NCBI RefSeq assembly: GCF_036014175.1
Contig: NZ_CP107917.1
Coordinates: forward strand, 5,642,001 to 5,706,000
DNA from: Streptomyces sp. NBC_00443
Lineage (GTDB): Bacteria; Actinomycetota; Actinomycetes; Streptomycetales; Streptomycetaceae
Direction: 5' to 3'
Length of the DNA: 64,000 nucleotides
Each line of letters begins with the position of its first letter. The stretch's first letter is position 1. Both the position numbers and the translations under genes were made by a program. Positions 41,228 to 48,959 of the stretch are shown here, piece after piece. The notes beneath the pieces are model-generated. The model ran no database searches, was not told the origin of the DNA, and saw only the letters and a list, made by a program, of their open reading frames with translations.

Positions 41228-41522
41228 TAGTGCACTTCGACAGCCTCGACATATCTCGATAGAGCACGATGAACCCGTACCGGTCGACCGCCGCAGTAAC
41301 CAGCCGTACGAGACTGCTACGCGGCAATTTCCAGCGGTCGCCGATGAACTCCGGGGAACGGATGCCGACCGTTTCATGTAGCCAACGACGGTTGCCCTTC
41401 CGGGGCGGAAACTTGGCGATGACCTGCCCGTCTAGCGGTAGCCAAACCATCGCCACCGGCCCTGTGCCGGGCTTGGTAACTACGCGTCCATCGACGATGC
41501 CAACTGGTAAGTCGTCCGTCAT
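41228..41522 (-). pseudogene. Endonuclease VII-type gene, 5' part
   Basis: Minus-strand frame from ATG 41522. It encodes a start like MTDDLPVGIVDGRVVTKPG, then KGNRRWLHETVGIR, DRWKLPRSSLVRLVTAAVDRYG and VLYRDMSRLSKCT, where the IS end interrupts it. Streptomycete phage and element proteins with this N-terminus continue into a Cys-rich region and an endonuclease VII domain, which is what lies beyond the IS at 39148-38728. About 98 codons remain before the break. Confidence 0.6.
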
Positions 41523-41875
41523 GCTCCCACGGTGGCAGGAAGATCGGCATTCGGGAACCCTGCCCCCTAAGGCTGTCCGTGCTGGTCAGGGAGTGGTTCA
41601 GACCAGGTCACGAGTGTGGCTCAGGGAGGAGGCCTCAATGGAGACGCGAGGGGCGGAGCCGACGAACTACGCTCCGTTGTAGTCGCTCACGGTGAAGGCG
41701 AACCCGTGTCCATCTATACGCGCGAGGAGGACGCGCATCTAACGCTGCGAGCCCAGCGGGTTGCCGTAGGCGCCTCGGGCAGAGGTCGGGGTATAACACC
41801 GCCTCGTGGTCTCCGGCTACGCCATCCCGGTTAGTTCGCCTTGCCGCAGGCTGGACGCAGGTTGTCGTTTCCCAT
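41523..41875. other. Gene-poor stretch with possible coding remnants
   Basis: 353 bp without an intact gene. The plus-strand frame around 41640-41760 (ELRSVVVAHGEGEPVSIYTREEDAHL) has streptomycete-like codon use and may be a fragment of a lost gene, but I cannot name it. Confidence 0.3.
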
Positions 41876-43339
41876 TCAGTCCTCGGGAAGACGCAACCAT
41901 TCCGACGAAGACATCACAGAACTTGTGCGGATGTATCCCAGGCCGTAACTGTCCGCCTCCCTAGCGGCTTCCGCCTCGTCAATGCCTTCCCTGTACACGT
42001 TGAGAGTATTTTTCTTGAAGTCGAACGAAGAGACGAAGGCGTCGAAGCCGGATATTGGACCCCAGAAAGAGGCCAAATATCTAGGCCTGCGGGTCACGTT
42101 GACCATGTTATTATTGTGAAGCACGAGACCGTGATATACAACATACTCTCCACAAGCGTCCGGAGAGCAATAGTATTGCTCATCATTCTTATCCCAAGAG
42201 TACCCCGCGGGGAGTTCAAATTTCGGATCGAGTCTGCCTCGGTCCCTTCTCATATAGTGGATTTCCAGCGTCGCTTCGAGCTCGCCATACCGCTCATCCC
42301 TGGGTAGTCTAATTATCTCCTCAGAGGCGATTTCCTCTCCTGCGTCAAGCGAGGCGCCGAGATCATATTGATGCCCTGAGCTTACTACGTCCACTTTACC
42401 TTCGCGGGCATATCGTTTAGCTTCTGCGGTTTCGTTGAGATCCTTCGTGTCGGTTTTCCATTTCCTCACCTCGTCGCCATCGGAGTGCTTGATCGGTACT
42501 CCTCAGACGGTGTAGTCGTTGTTAACGATATAGACAGGAATCCCTCCGTCGTTTTTAACGTAGAGCTTGAGTGGAATGGTGACGTACTGGAGATCAGCGC
42601 TGTCTCGCGGCGTGCCAAATTCGGCCTTAAGGATAAAGCGGATCGGCGCAGCGGTGGGTTGATACATCGTCGAATAAGAAATACTGACGGCGGTCAGGAG
42701 GGCAGTGAAAGCGACCCCGGTTGCAAACTTTTTCGGCTGGGGCGTTCCTCGCCAAGATTTTTCGCGGATAAGCAAGTAGAGTGCCCACGAGGACCAAAGG
42801 CCAAGCGAAATAAATGCCAGGAGATAGGCTGTATACTCCGTCTCCTCAAACCACATGAATAGGAGAGTGGCGCTTGTTGAAAGTGCGATGAGTGCCCCGA
42901 GTAGGGCGATTCCCCCGGATGGCCCCCAGTGCCGCCTGCCCCAATAGTCGAGGACTGCAAATGTTGCTATACCTCCCATTAAACCTGCCAGGATGAAAAC
43001 TGTACCGACAATTCTTTGCGCGAAGGTAAGTGCTCTGTGTGCATCAGGCCAGCCGATGGCTATGTGCAAGACAGTCGACCCGATCATTCCCGCAATCATC
43101 AGCACTAAGATTCCGCGCCTTCTCCACGGGCGGTCAGGCCACGCTTTACTGTCCCCTCCACGCCAATATATGGATGCCGGGTCTTCCATGTCCATGGGTT
43201 TTGCATAACCGAGGTGGCGGAGAATCTTTCGCAGTTCGCGAGATGACCAAGCGCTGCCGACCTCCTTACCCTCGATGGTGATCTTGCGAAGGCCTCTGCT
43301 GTCCGGTGGCTCAACTACCACCCCTGGCTTAATACTCAT
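41876..43339 (-). pseudogene. Membrane protein gene interrupted by TGA
   Basis: One frame of 488 codons with an in-frame TGA at 42505-42503. Before the stop: a cytoplasmic part and five or six hydrophobic segments (GILVLMIAGMIGSTVLHIAIGW to VAFTALLTAVSIS in separate helices). After it: a predicted beta-rich outside domain starting GVPIKHSDGDEV. The text runs on without shift across the stop (IPVYIVNNDYTV then GVPIKH), so a single nonsense change in one gene is more likely than two genes; GTG 42469 could restart. GC is clearly lower than the host. Family not recognised. Confidence 0.6.
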
Positions 43340-43366
43340 AGAAACAAGCTCGAACCCGAGCCCACG

Positions 43367-43711
43367 ATGTTCAAGAGAAACTACTCCGTACGGGGTCCAT
43401 CCCAGCGCCAGAAGGACGGACGCCCCCGCTACCAGGGCCCTGCGACTGCCGTCTTCCCCGACGGCCGTGAAGTCGCCGTGCACGCCTCCCTCGTGCTCCG
43501 CCTGGACCCAGCCACCGTTCCCGAGTTCAGTTACGACCGGCACAGCACGTGGGCAGGCAGCGTCACCCTGGCTGGGGACGACTACGTTGATCTCTTCGAC
43601 GCAGCTCCCGGCATTCTGCGCCTCCCCGACGGGCGAGAGGTCAAGTTCATGACCACCAGCGGTACACGGGAAATCGGCTGCTCAGGAATCGGCCCAGCTC
43701 CTTTCGGCTGA
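43367..43711 (+). CDS. Hypothetical protein, possibly DUF4873-like
   Basis: A 114-residue protein with high-GC streptomycete codon use, unlike the low-GC gene next to it. Core: YQGPATAVFPDGREVAVHASLVLR, STWAGSVTL, DDYVDLFDAAPGILRLPDGREVKF, GTREIGCSGIGPAPFG. The ATAVFPDG...G-GPAPF pattern recalls small streptomycete beta-fold proteins of the DUF4873 sort, with low certainty. No good ribosome binding site is seen before ATG 43367, and the 5' end may have been cut off by rearrangement. The stop is directly followed by a partial copy of the structured repeat. Confidence 0.5.
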   Translation: MFKRNYSVRGPSQRQKDGRPRYQGPATAVFPDGREVAVHASLVLRLDPATVPEFSYDRHSTWAGSVTLAGDDYVDLFDAAPGILRLPDGREVKFMTTSGTREIGCSGIGPAPFG

Positions 43712-43745
43712 AGCAGGTAGCCGCTACGCGGACATCTCCACACAA
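43712..43745 (+). repeat. Partial third copy of structured repeat
   Basis: AGCAGGTAGCC (43712-43722) is identical to the 5' arm of the repeats at 3309 and 3421. After a short insertion, GGACATCTCCACAC resembles the GGATATCCCCACAC of copy 1. The 3' arms are missing, so the full stem cannot form. Confidence 0.45.
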
Positions 43746-44085
43746 CCGTTCTCACGAGACTGATCCCAACACGCTTTCCAACTGTCCGTGCGGCCGTCCG
43801 GGGGCGTTCGCATAGGTTCACGGGGCAGGTCAGAGGGGGTGCGCGTACGTCGGTGAACGGTGGCGGCCGTCGGTGCGCTGGACAAAGACCAGGACAACGA
43901 GGCGGCGCTGAGCAAGAAGCACGAGCGAGCCAGTGTCCCTAGGGACGGCCATTTAGGTGAACGTTGGCTGCAAGTTGGAAATGGTGCAGCGCGGCCGGTG
44001 TCGGCTACGGCGGACTACGAGGAATCCGCCGTCAAGGTCTCCGCATCGGCCGGACCACATGCTTCGCCCTCATCCGCACCGGCGC

Positions 44086-44594
44086 AATACGCCCATGGGT
44101 GCACCGAGCCATGCGGACGCAAAGCCGCCGGGTACTGCCCGCAGAAGCGACGGACCAACCCGGAGTTGACCGTTACCCAAGTCGCGCGCCGGCCGACGCG
44201 CGGTCGGTCTCCCCGAACAGCTCGTTGACCTACTCCGTGTGCACCTGAAGGCGCAGGAGACCGAGCGGGGAGCGGCCGGGAAGCGGTGGGAGGAGAACGG
44301 CCTGGTCTTCCCAGATGAGCATGGCCGTAGTCCGTCCCATCGTCGGGATTGGACAGAGTGGAAGGCTCTCTTGACCGAGGCGAGGGTGCGGGACGGTCGG
44401 CTGCACGACGCGCGCCACACGGCCGCCACGGTCCTACTCATTCTCGGTGTCCCCGAGCGGGCCGTCATGGGGCTCATGGGGTGGTCCACCACGGCATGAC
44501 CGCGAGGTATCAGCACATGGTGGATGCCGCCCGAGCCGATGTCGCGAGTCAGGTCGATGTGCTCATCTGGAAGTCGATGGAACACATGGAGTAG
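44086..44594 (+). pseudogene. Tyrosine recombinase (integrase), truncated and frameshifted
   Basis: Three pieces of one integrase lie in successive frames. The first is a Cys-containing stretch GCTEPCGRKAAGYCPQKR to NPELT. The second is PKSRAGRRAVGLPEQLVDLL to LHDARHTAATVLLILGVPERAV-MGLMGWSTTA. After one missing base comes MTARYQHMVDAARADVASQ with the nucleophile Tyr. HDARHTAA carries the H-x2-R of the family. The N-terminal half is not recognisable upstream. Inactive; originally responsible for insertion into tRNA-Cys. A terminator follows. Confidence 0.75.
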
Positions 44595-44604
44595 TTGAGG
44601 TGTT

Positions 44605-44634
44605 GCCTGTGGTCGGAGCCTTCCGACCACAGGC
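44605..44634. terminator. Bidirectional terminator between integrase and HTH genes
   Basis: GCCTGTGGTCGGA (44605-44617) pairs perfectly with TCCGACCACAGGC (44622-44634), loop GCCT. On the plus strand GAGTTTTTG follows about 5 nt later. It separates two convergent genes. Confidence 0.8.
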
Positions 44635-44718
44635 ACTTAGAGTTTTTGCGTGACCAACGGTTGATCGCTTGGTGAGAGAGGCGAGGCTTCGACAGTTACG
44701 CCGCGACTCTAAGCCAGT

Positions 44719-45903
44719 TCATGACTTCCAGGGCAAGACACTTCTTTTCTGGTTACCTGATCGATATTTCGCAACGTTCGGTATGCGATTCATGGCCGCT
44801 TGGATGAGGCGCTGGGCGCCGTCCTCTCTCAACTCCCTTCTTAGCTCGATGATGGTTGCGATAACCGTATGCTCGTAGCCCTTCCTGCCTGTAGTCCATA
44901 GCATTTTGTTGACCTTGTCTTCTTTGAAGCATTCAGCCTTGCTGATCTGAGCAATGGTGGGTCCGGATGCGCTTGTTGCTATGTGCTCCAATAGCCATTG
45001 AGCGTCATCCCATTGGCTCCATGACCGCAGGATTTCCCAGACCTCTGCCACCTGTTCGGGCGTGTAGTCATCAAGCAAAGCATTGGCGGCATTGTATGCA
45101 CCAGGCGCATCTTTGCTGCTCCGAAGGCGGTGCAGTTTATCGGCGAATTCTTCCATCTCCCTTCTGGGGCTTGCCTGCGCTGTGCGAAATGGGGCAGGTT
45201 CGGGATCGTTCTGCCACCTTGCCACCTCTACTTCGGCCGCATGGACAACTTCTCCCACAGCATGCTGTTGCATGACGAGTAGTCGCGAGAGTGCTTCCAT
45301 CTGTTGGATGCGGTCTTCGAGGAACTTAACTCGCGCCACGGCTTCGTCTCGCTCCGTGGTTAGGTCGCCGAGGCGTTGCCGCTGTTCCTCGGTCAGTTCT
45401 TCATGCGTTGCGCGAAATTCGGCTAGTTCTTGTTCCGCCCTTTGGCGCTGCTCTTCGGCGGCTTTCATCTCTGCTCGGAGGTCTCTGGCCTCTGCGCTTG
45501 TCTCCTCAAGCTGTTGTTCGATTTGTTCTAGTGCTCTTACTGCGCCACAATAGTGCGCGCGAAGCGGGCCTTCGGCGCTCCATGCCTCATTGAGTAGTTT
45601 CCAGTTCTCGCTTCTTTCTTCCGGTGAGGCGGGAATCCCTTTCGCCGTGAGTAGGTCATGTAGAGCTTTAAGTGTTCGTGGGCTAATCAAGCGCGCGCCG
45701 CTGAAGTGTCGCGAAAGGGTCGACTCGCTGATGTTGATCGCTTCGGCGATCTGCCGCGAACTCATGCCGAGTCGGTCTCGTATCTGGCGAAGGCGTTGAG
45801 CGAGACGGCTTGCTGCATCGTCGTGCTGTAGCGGGGTCAGTGCTCGTGGTTTTACCCGGGGTGGTTCGATAGCGTTAGCTGGGTCGACGTGCTCGTTCTC
45901 CAC
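44719..45903 (-). CDS. HTH (XRE-like) protein with coiled coil
   Basis: A 394-residue protein. Residues about 30-90 form an XRE-type helix-turn-helix (RLRQIRDRLGMSSRQIAEAINISESTLSRHF in two helices). Residues about 120-215 are a long coiled coil rich in Glu/Gln/Arg. The C-terminal part (about 240-394) is alpha-helical with ISKAECFKEDKVNKMLW and IIELRRELREDGAQRLIQ. GTG 45903 with GGAGG 7 bp upstream. GC is low for a streptomycete, a sign of transfer. It is probably the element's own regulator, reading toward the integrase and divergent from a small gene at 46028. Confidence 0.75.
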   Translation of the reverse strand: MENEHVDPANAIEPPRVKPRALTPLQHDDAASRLAQRLRQIRDRLGMSSRQIAEAINISESTLSRHFSGARLISPRTLKALHDLLTAKGIPASPEERSENWKLLNEAWSAEGPLRAHYCGAVRALEQIEQQLEETSAEARDLRAEMKAAEEQRQRAEQELAEFRATHEELTEEQRQRLGDLTTERDEAVARVKFLEDRIQQMEALSRLLVMQQHAVGEVVHAAEVEVARWQNDPEPAPFRTAQASPRREMEEFADKLHRLRSSKDAPGAYNAANALLDDYTPEQVAEVWEILRSWSQWDDAQWLLEHIATSASGPTIAQISKAECFKEDKVNKMLWTTGRKGYEHTVIATIIELRRELREDGAQRLIQAAMNRIPNVAKYRSGNQKRSVLPWKS

Positions 45904-46027
45904 TTTGCGGCCTCCGCAAGTTGCCGTGGTTCGCGCAAGCTCAGCTTGCTACCTGCCGCAACATTGTGGCAGCGGGGTGTGCTTCAAGGGTCCAATTTGG
46001 AAACTCGGAACCTTGAATGGGGATCTG

Positions 46028-46162
46028 ATGACGAAGAAGAGCAGGAAGGCAACGAAGGGGCACTGCCGGTGCTGCAGCCGCAGGGACCGGTCATACCGGG
46101 GCGCTCGGTGGCTTGGTCCGATCTATGCCGGCTACGAGATCCTGCGCGACTTGCTCTCGTAG
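46028..46162 (+). CDS. Small Cys-rich basic protein (44 aa)
   Basis: ATG 46028 has GGGGA 5 nt upstream. The peptide starts MTKKSRKATKGHCRCCSRRD, with three Cys in HCRCC, then YRGARWLGPIYAGYEILRDLL. The CxCC and basic residues suggest a metal-bound or DNA-contacting small protein. It is the first ORF divergent from the element's HTH regulator, the usual place for a regulated early gene. Not recognised; could be chance. Confidence 0.4.
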   Translation: MTKKSRKATKGHCRCCSRRDRSYRGARWLGPIYAGYEILRDLLS

Positions 46163-46367
46163 CGCAGAGCCCCGGCCTGGCGGCCAGGGCGCCGCTGCGG
46201 ACTGTCACGCTGGGAGAGGTCTCACCTGGATGCTCTGGCGGGCGAAGGGTGGAACCTTTCCTGTGTCCGCCTGCGGCCACTGTCTCACCCCTGGGCGCTC
46301 AGTCGTCGGCAACCTGAGCCCCTTGTTGCGCACCCGGCCGGACGGACTACAGGAGTGACGGAACTTC

Positions 46368-46390
46368 GACTGAGACGGGGACTGAGACGG
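46368..46390 (+). repeat. Putative integrase arm sites, right end
   Basis: GACTGAGACGG-G-GACTGAGACGG: an 11-bp unit repeated in tandem with a 12-bp period, 65 bp inside the right att site. The left end has the same GAGACGG pair at the same 12-bp spacing. Confidence 0.45.
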
Positions 46391-46400
46391 ACGAATCGAA

Positions 46401-46430
46401 GAGGGCGGCCCCTTCGCGGGTACCGCCCTC
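46401..46430 (+). terminator. Terminator at right end of element
   Basis: GAGGGCGG (46401-46408) pairs with CCGCCCTC (46423-46430), followed by TCGTTTT. It would stop rightward transcription from the element before the tRNA gene. Confidence 0.7.
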
Positions 46431-46454
46431 TCGTTTTGCCTGGTCAGACACTTG

Positions 46455-46496
46455 AGGCCGTGGCGGGATTCGAACCCGCGTAACTCGCTTTGCAGG
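46455..46496 (-). repeat. Right attachment site (within tRNA-Cys)
   Basis: The 3' half of the intact tRNA-Cys, matching the left copy at 38439-38480 in 41 of 42 bases. In tRNA-targeting elements this half comes with the element and rebuilds the gene. Confidence 0.85.
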
Positions 46497-46526
46497 CGAG
46501 CCCCTGAACCACTCGGGCACACGGCC
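46455..46526 (-). tRNA. tRNA-Cys (GCA)
   Basis: 72 nt on the minus strand. The acceptor stem GGCCGTG/CACGGCC is perfect. The anticodon arm CTCGC-CTGCAAA-GCGAG gives anticodon GCA, and the T arm GCGGG-TTCGAAT-CCCGC is canonical. The discriminator is U and CCA is not encoded. It is the integration target of the element at 38439-46496 and its sequence remains functional. Confidence 0.95.
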
Positions 46527-46729
46527 GTTGCACCGGCTTCGGGCGGTCGGCCCTGGTCGGTGAATCGACCGTAGGCGGGGGTGGGCGGGGCCCTCAAGGG
46601 AATCGGCGGCCCTGCAATGGGACTGCCACACCGCGTTCATGAACGGCGTCGGTCGTACGACCAAGGTCCCAGCCCGGGGCCGTCTTCCGACAGGGGTCAA
46701 TGTCAGTTGTGGCCCTTACGCTGGCGGAC

Positions 46730-48184
46730 ATGACTGCCCTCGAGCCGCGCGACGCCGGTGTCGCGAAGAGATCCGACGTCCCCTTGGTCCCCGAGTCCGA
46801 GGAGACCGTGCTGAGCCGGGACCATCGGGCCCTGAGCATCGGGATCGTCTCCGTCGTGCTGCTCATCGCCTTCGAGGCGACCGCCGTCGGGACGGCCATG
46901 CCGGTGGCGGCGCGGGAGCTGCAAGGGCTGTCGTTGTACGCGTTCGCGTTCTCGGGGTACTTCACCACCAGCCTGTTCGGGATGGTGCTCGCGGGTCAGT
47001 GGTCGGACCGGCGCGGGCCGCTCGGCGCGCTCACCGCCGGGATCGCCTCCTTCGGGGCCGGACTCCTGCTGGCCGGGACCGCGGGAGCGATGTGGCTGTT
47101 CATTCTCGGGCGGGCCGTGCAGGGGCTCGGCGGCGGGCTGGTGATCGTCGCGCTGTACGTCGTCGTCGGGCGGGCCTACCCCGAGCGGTTGCGGCCGGCG
47201 ATCATGGCGGCGTTCGCGGCGAGCTGGGTCGTGCCGTCGATTGTGGGACCGCTGGCCGCCGGGGCGGTGACCGAGCATCTGGGCTGGCGCTGGGTGTTCG
47301 TCGGGATTCCGGTGCTCGTCGTGTTTCCGCTCGCGCTCGCGCTGCCGCAGATACGGCGGCGGGCGGGAGGACCGGTCGACGCCTCCGTCCGCGGCACCTC
47401 GTTCGACCGGCGCCGGATCCGGCTCGCCCTCGGCATCTCACTCGGCGCGGGGCTGCTTCAGTACGCCGCCCAGGACCTGCGGTGGCTCTCCCTCGTCCCC
47501 GGCGTCGCGGGCGCCGCGCTCCTCGTGCCGGCCGTGCTCGGCCTGCTCCCGCGCGGCACGTACCGGGCGGCGCGCGGGCTGCCGTCCGTGGTGCTGCTGC
47601 GCGGGGTCGCGGCGGGGTCGTTCATCGCGGCCGAGTCCTTCGTGCCGTTGATGCTGGTCACCCAGCGGGGGCTGTCGCCGACCCTCGCCGGGTTCTCGCT
47701 CGCCGCCGGTGGCGGGACGTGGGCGCTGGGCTCGTGGATGCAGTCCCGGCCGAGGGTGGAGCCGTACCGGGAACGGCTGATGACGCTGGGGATGGTCCTG
47801 GTGGCGGCCTCCATCGCCGCAGCGCCGAGCGTCCTGATCGACTCCGTGCCCGCCTGGACCGTCGCCGTGGCGTGGGCGTTCGGCTGCTTCGGGATGGGGC
47901 TGGTGATCTCCTCCACCAGCGTGCTGCTGCTCCATCTCTCCGCCCCCGAGGAGGCCGGCACGAACTCCGCCGCCCTCCAGATCTCCGACGGTCTGTCCAA
48001 CGTCGTGCTGCTGGCGGTCGGCGGCGCCGCCTTCGCCGCCCTGGGCGGCGGCACGGTGAGCCATGCGGCCACGGGGGCCTCCGGTGCCGGGTCGCATCCG
48101 GCGGCGTTCGCGGCGGTGTTCCTGCCGATGGCGGGGGTGGCGTTGGTGGGGGCTTGGGTGACCACTCGGTTGCGGGAGCGTTGA
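46730..48184 (+). CDS. MFS transporter (drug-exporter-like)
   Basis: A membrane protein of 484 residues (494 if ATG 46700 is used), with about twelve or more helices. Helix 1 reads LSIGIVSVVLLIAFEATAVGTAMP, similar to the DHA2 exporter motif with a conserved acidic residue. The loop 2-3 motif is GQWSDRRGPLGAL and helix 4 has the GRAVQGLGGGLVIVALY motif C-like stretch. It is probably a proton-driven exporter; substrate unknown. ATG 46730 is preferred because a TACGCT -10-like sequence lies 9 bp before it (leaderless mRNA); 46700 has an AGGGG site. It stands just outside the integrated element. Confidence 0.82.
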   Translation: MTALEPRDAGVAKRSDVPLVPESEETVLSRDHRALSIGIVSVVLLIAFEATAVGTAMPVAARELQGLSLYAFAFSGYFTTSLFGMVLAGQWSDRRGPLGALTAGIASFGAGLLLAGTAGAMWLFILGRAVQGLGGGLVIVALYVVVGRAYPERLRPAIMAAFAASWVVPSIVGPLAAGAVTEHLGWRWVFVGIPVLVVFPLALALPQIRRRAGGPVDASVRGTSFDRRRIRLALGISLGAGLLQYAAQDLRWLSLVPGVAGAALLVPAVLGLLPRGTYRAARGLPSVVLLRGVAAGSFIAAESFVPLMLVTQRGLSPTLAGFSLAAGGGTWALGSWMQSRPRVEPYRERLMTLGMVLVAASIAAAPSVLIDSVPAWTVAVAWAFGCFGMGLVISSTSVLLLHLSAPEEAGTNSAALQISDGLSNVVLLAVGGAAFAALGGGTVSHAATGASGAGSHPAAFAAVFLPMAGVALVGAWVTTRLRER

Positions 48185-48248
48185 GACCCGGCGGGCGTGA
48201 GCCGTAAACCGCTCGCCCGCTCCACGGCCCGCTCCCTATCGTCCTCGC

Positions 48249-48449
48249 ATGAACGACTTCACCGTCTCCCTCTCGCCGGACGTCCGGCGAGAACTCGAAG
48301 ACCTCGCGGATGCCACGGGTCGTGTCCCCGAGGACATCGCGCTGGAAGCCGTACGGCATCGGCTCGCGCGGGAGTCGTCGCCGGTGCGGGTCATGGCGGA
48401 GTCGCTGGCCGGCGCCCATGCCGATCTGCTGCGGAGGCTCGGCGAATGA
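48249..48449 (+). CDS. Antitoxin of Doc-type pair
   Basis: A 66-residue protein: MNDFTVSLSPDVRRELEDLA, then VPEDIALEAVRHRLARE and a helical tail. The first part resembles a ribbon-helix-helix DNA-binding fold. Its stop overlaps the start of a Doc-like toxin gene by ATGA, the classic antitoxin-first order. It should neutralise the toxin by direct binding and repress the operon. Confidence 0.7.
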   Translation: MNDFTVSLSPDVRRELEDLADATGRVPEDIALEAVRHRLARESSPVRVMAESLAGAHADLLRRLGE

Positions 48450-48820
48450 CCAGGCACCTCACGGTCGCGGAGGTCACGGCGATCGCCCGGATCGCCTTCG
48501 GCGGGCGGGCCCCCGAGGTCCGGGAGACCGGGCTGTTCGCCTCCGCCGTGCACCGCCCCCGCGCCCGCATGTTCGGCAGCGTGGCCTACGACGACCTGTA
48601 CGAGCAGGCTGCCGCGCTGCTGCACGCCATCGCGACGAACCACCCGCTCGTCGACGGGAACAAGCGCACGGCCTGGCTCGCCGCCGCGACCTTTCTCGGT
48701 GTCAACGGCGTCGACCTCGCGGGCTGTGACCAGGACACCGCCTACGACCTGGTCATCGATGTCGCCTCCGGTGACGAGGAGGACATCGCCGTGATCGCGG
48801 GCCGGCTGCGACGGTTGTGA
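48446..48820 (+). CDS. Doc-type (Fic fold) toxin
   Basis: A 124-residue death-on-curing protein. The Fic/Doc motif is HPLVDGNKRTAW with His66, matching H-x-F/L-x-D/E-G-N-K-R. The remainder is helical (DDLYEQAAALLHAIATN). Doc toxins phosphorylate elongation factor Tu and stop translation. ATG 48446 overlaps the antitoxin stop, so expression is coupled. The active-site motif looks intact. Located about 2 kb outside the integrated element, it may be chromosomal or a trace of earlier transfer. Confidence 0.82.
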   Translation: MTRHLTVAEVTAIARIAFGGRAPEVRETGLFASAVHRPRARMFGSVAYDDLYEQAAALLHAIATNHPLVDGNKRTAWLAAATFLGVNGVDLAGCDQDTAYDLVIDVASGDEEDIAVIAGRLRRL

Positions 48821-48959
48821 CGTCGGTCCCACCCACGTGTGACCCGGCCCCGCTCGCCCGTGGGCACGGTCGGGCCGCCGGTAGGGTGGCCCGGTTGTCA
48901 TACGTAGCCGAGTCACCAACACCCGTACGCCGAGCCGCCCGACCCAGTCCCCGGAGACC

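Larger units (their letters stand above)
38439..46496. mobile_element. Decayed integrative element in tRNA-Cys
   Basis: About 8.06 kb bounded by a 42-bp direct repeat of the 3' half of tRNA-Cys. The restored tRNA is at the right end and the displaced tail at the left. Inside are a frameshifted tyrosine integrase (44086-44594), an HTH regulator, a small Cys-rich gene, a broken membrane-protein gene and an endonuclease VII-type pseudogene split by an IS. No replication or transfer (FtsK/SpoIIIE-like) gene is left, so it is a remnant of an actinobacterial integrative element or prophage, not a mobile one. Confidence 0.8.
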
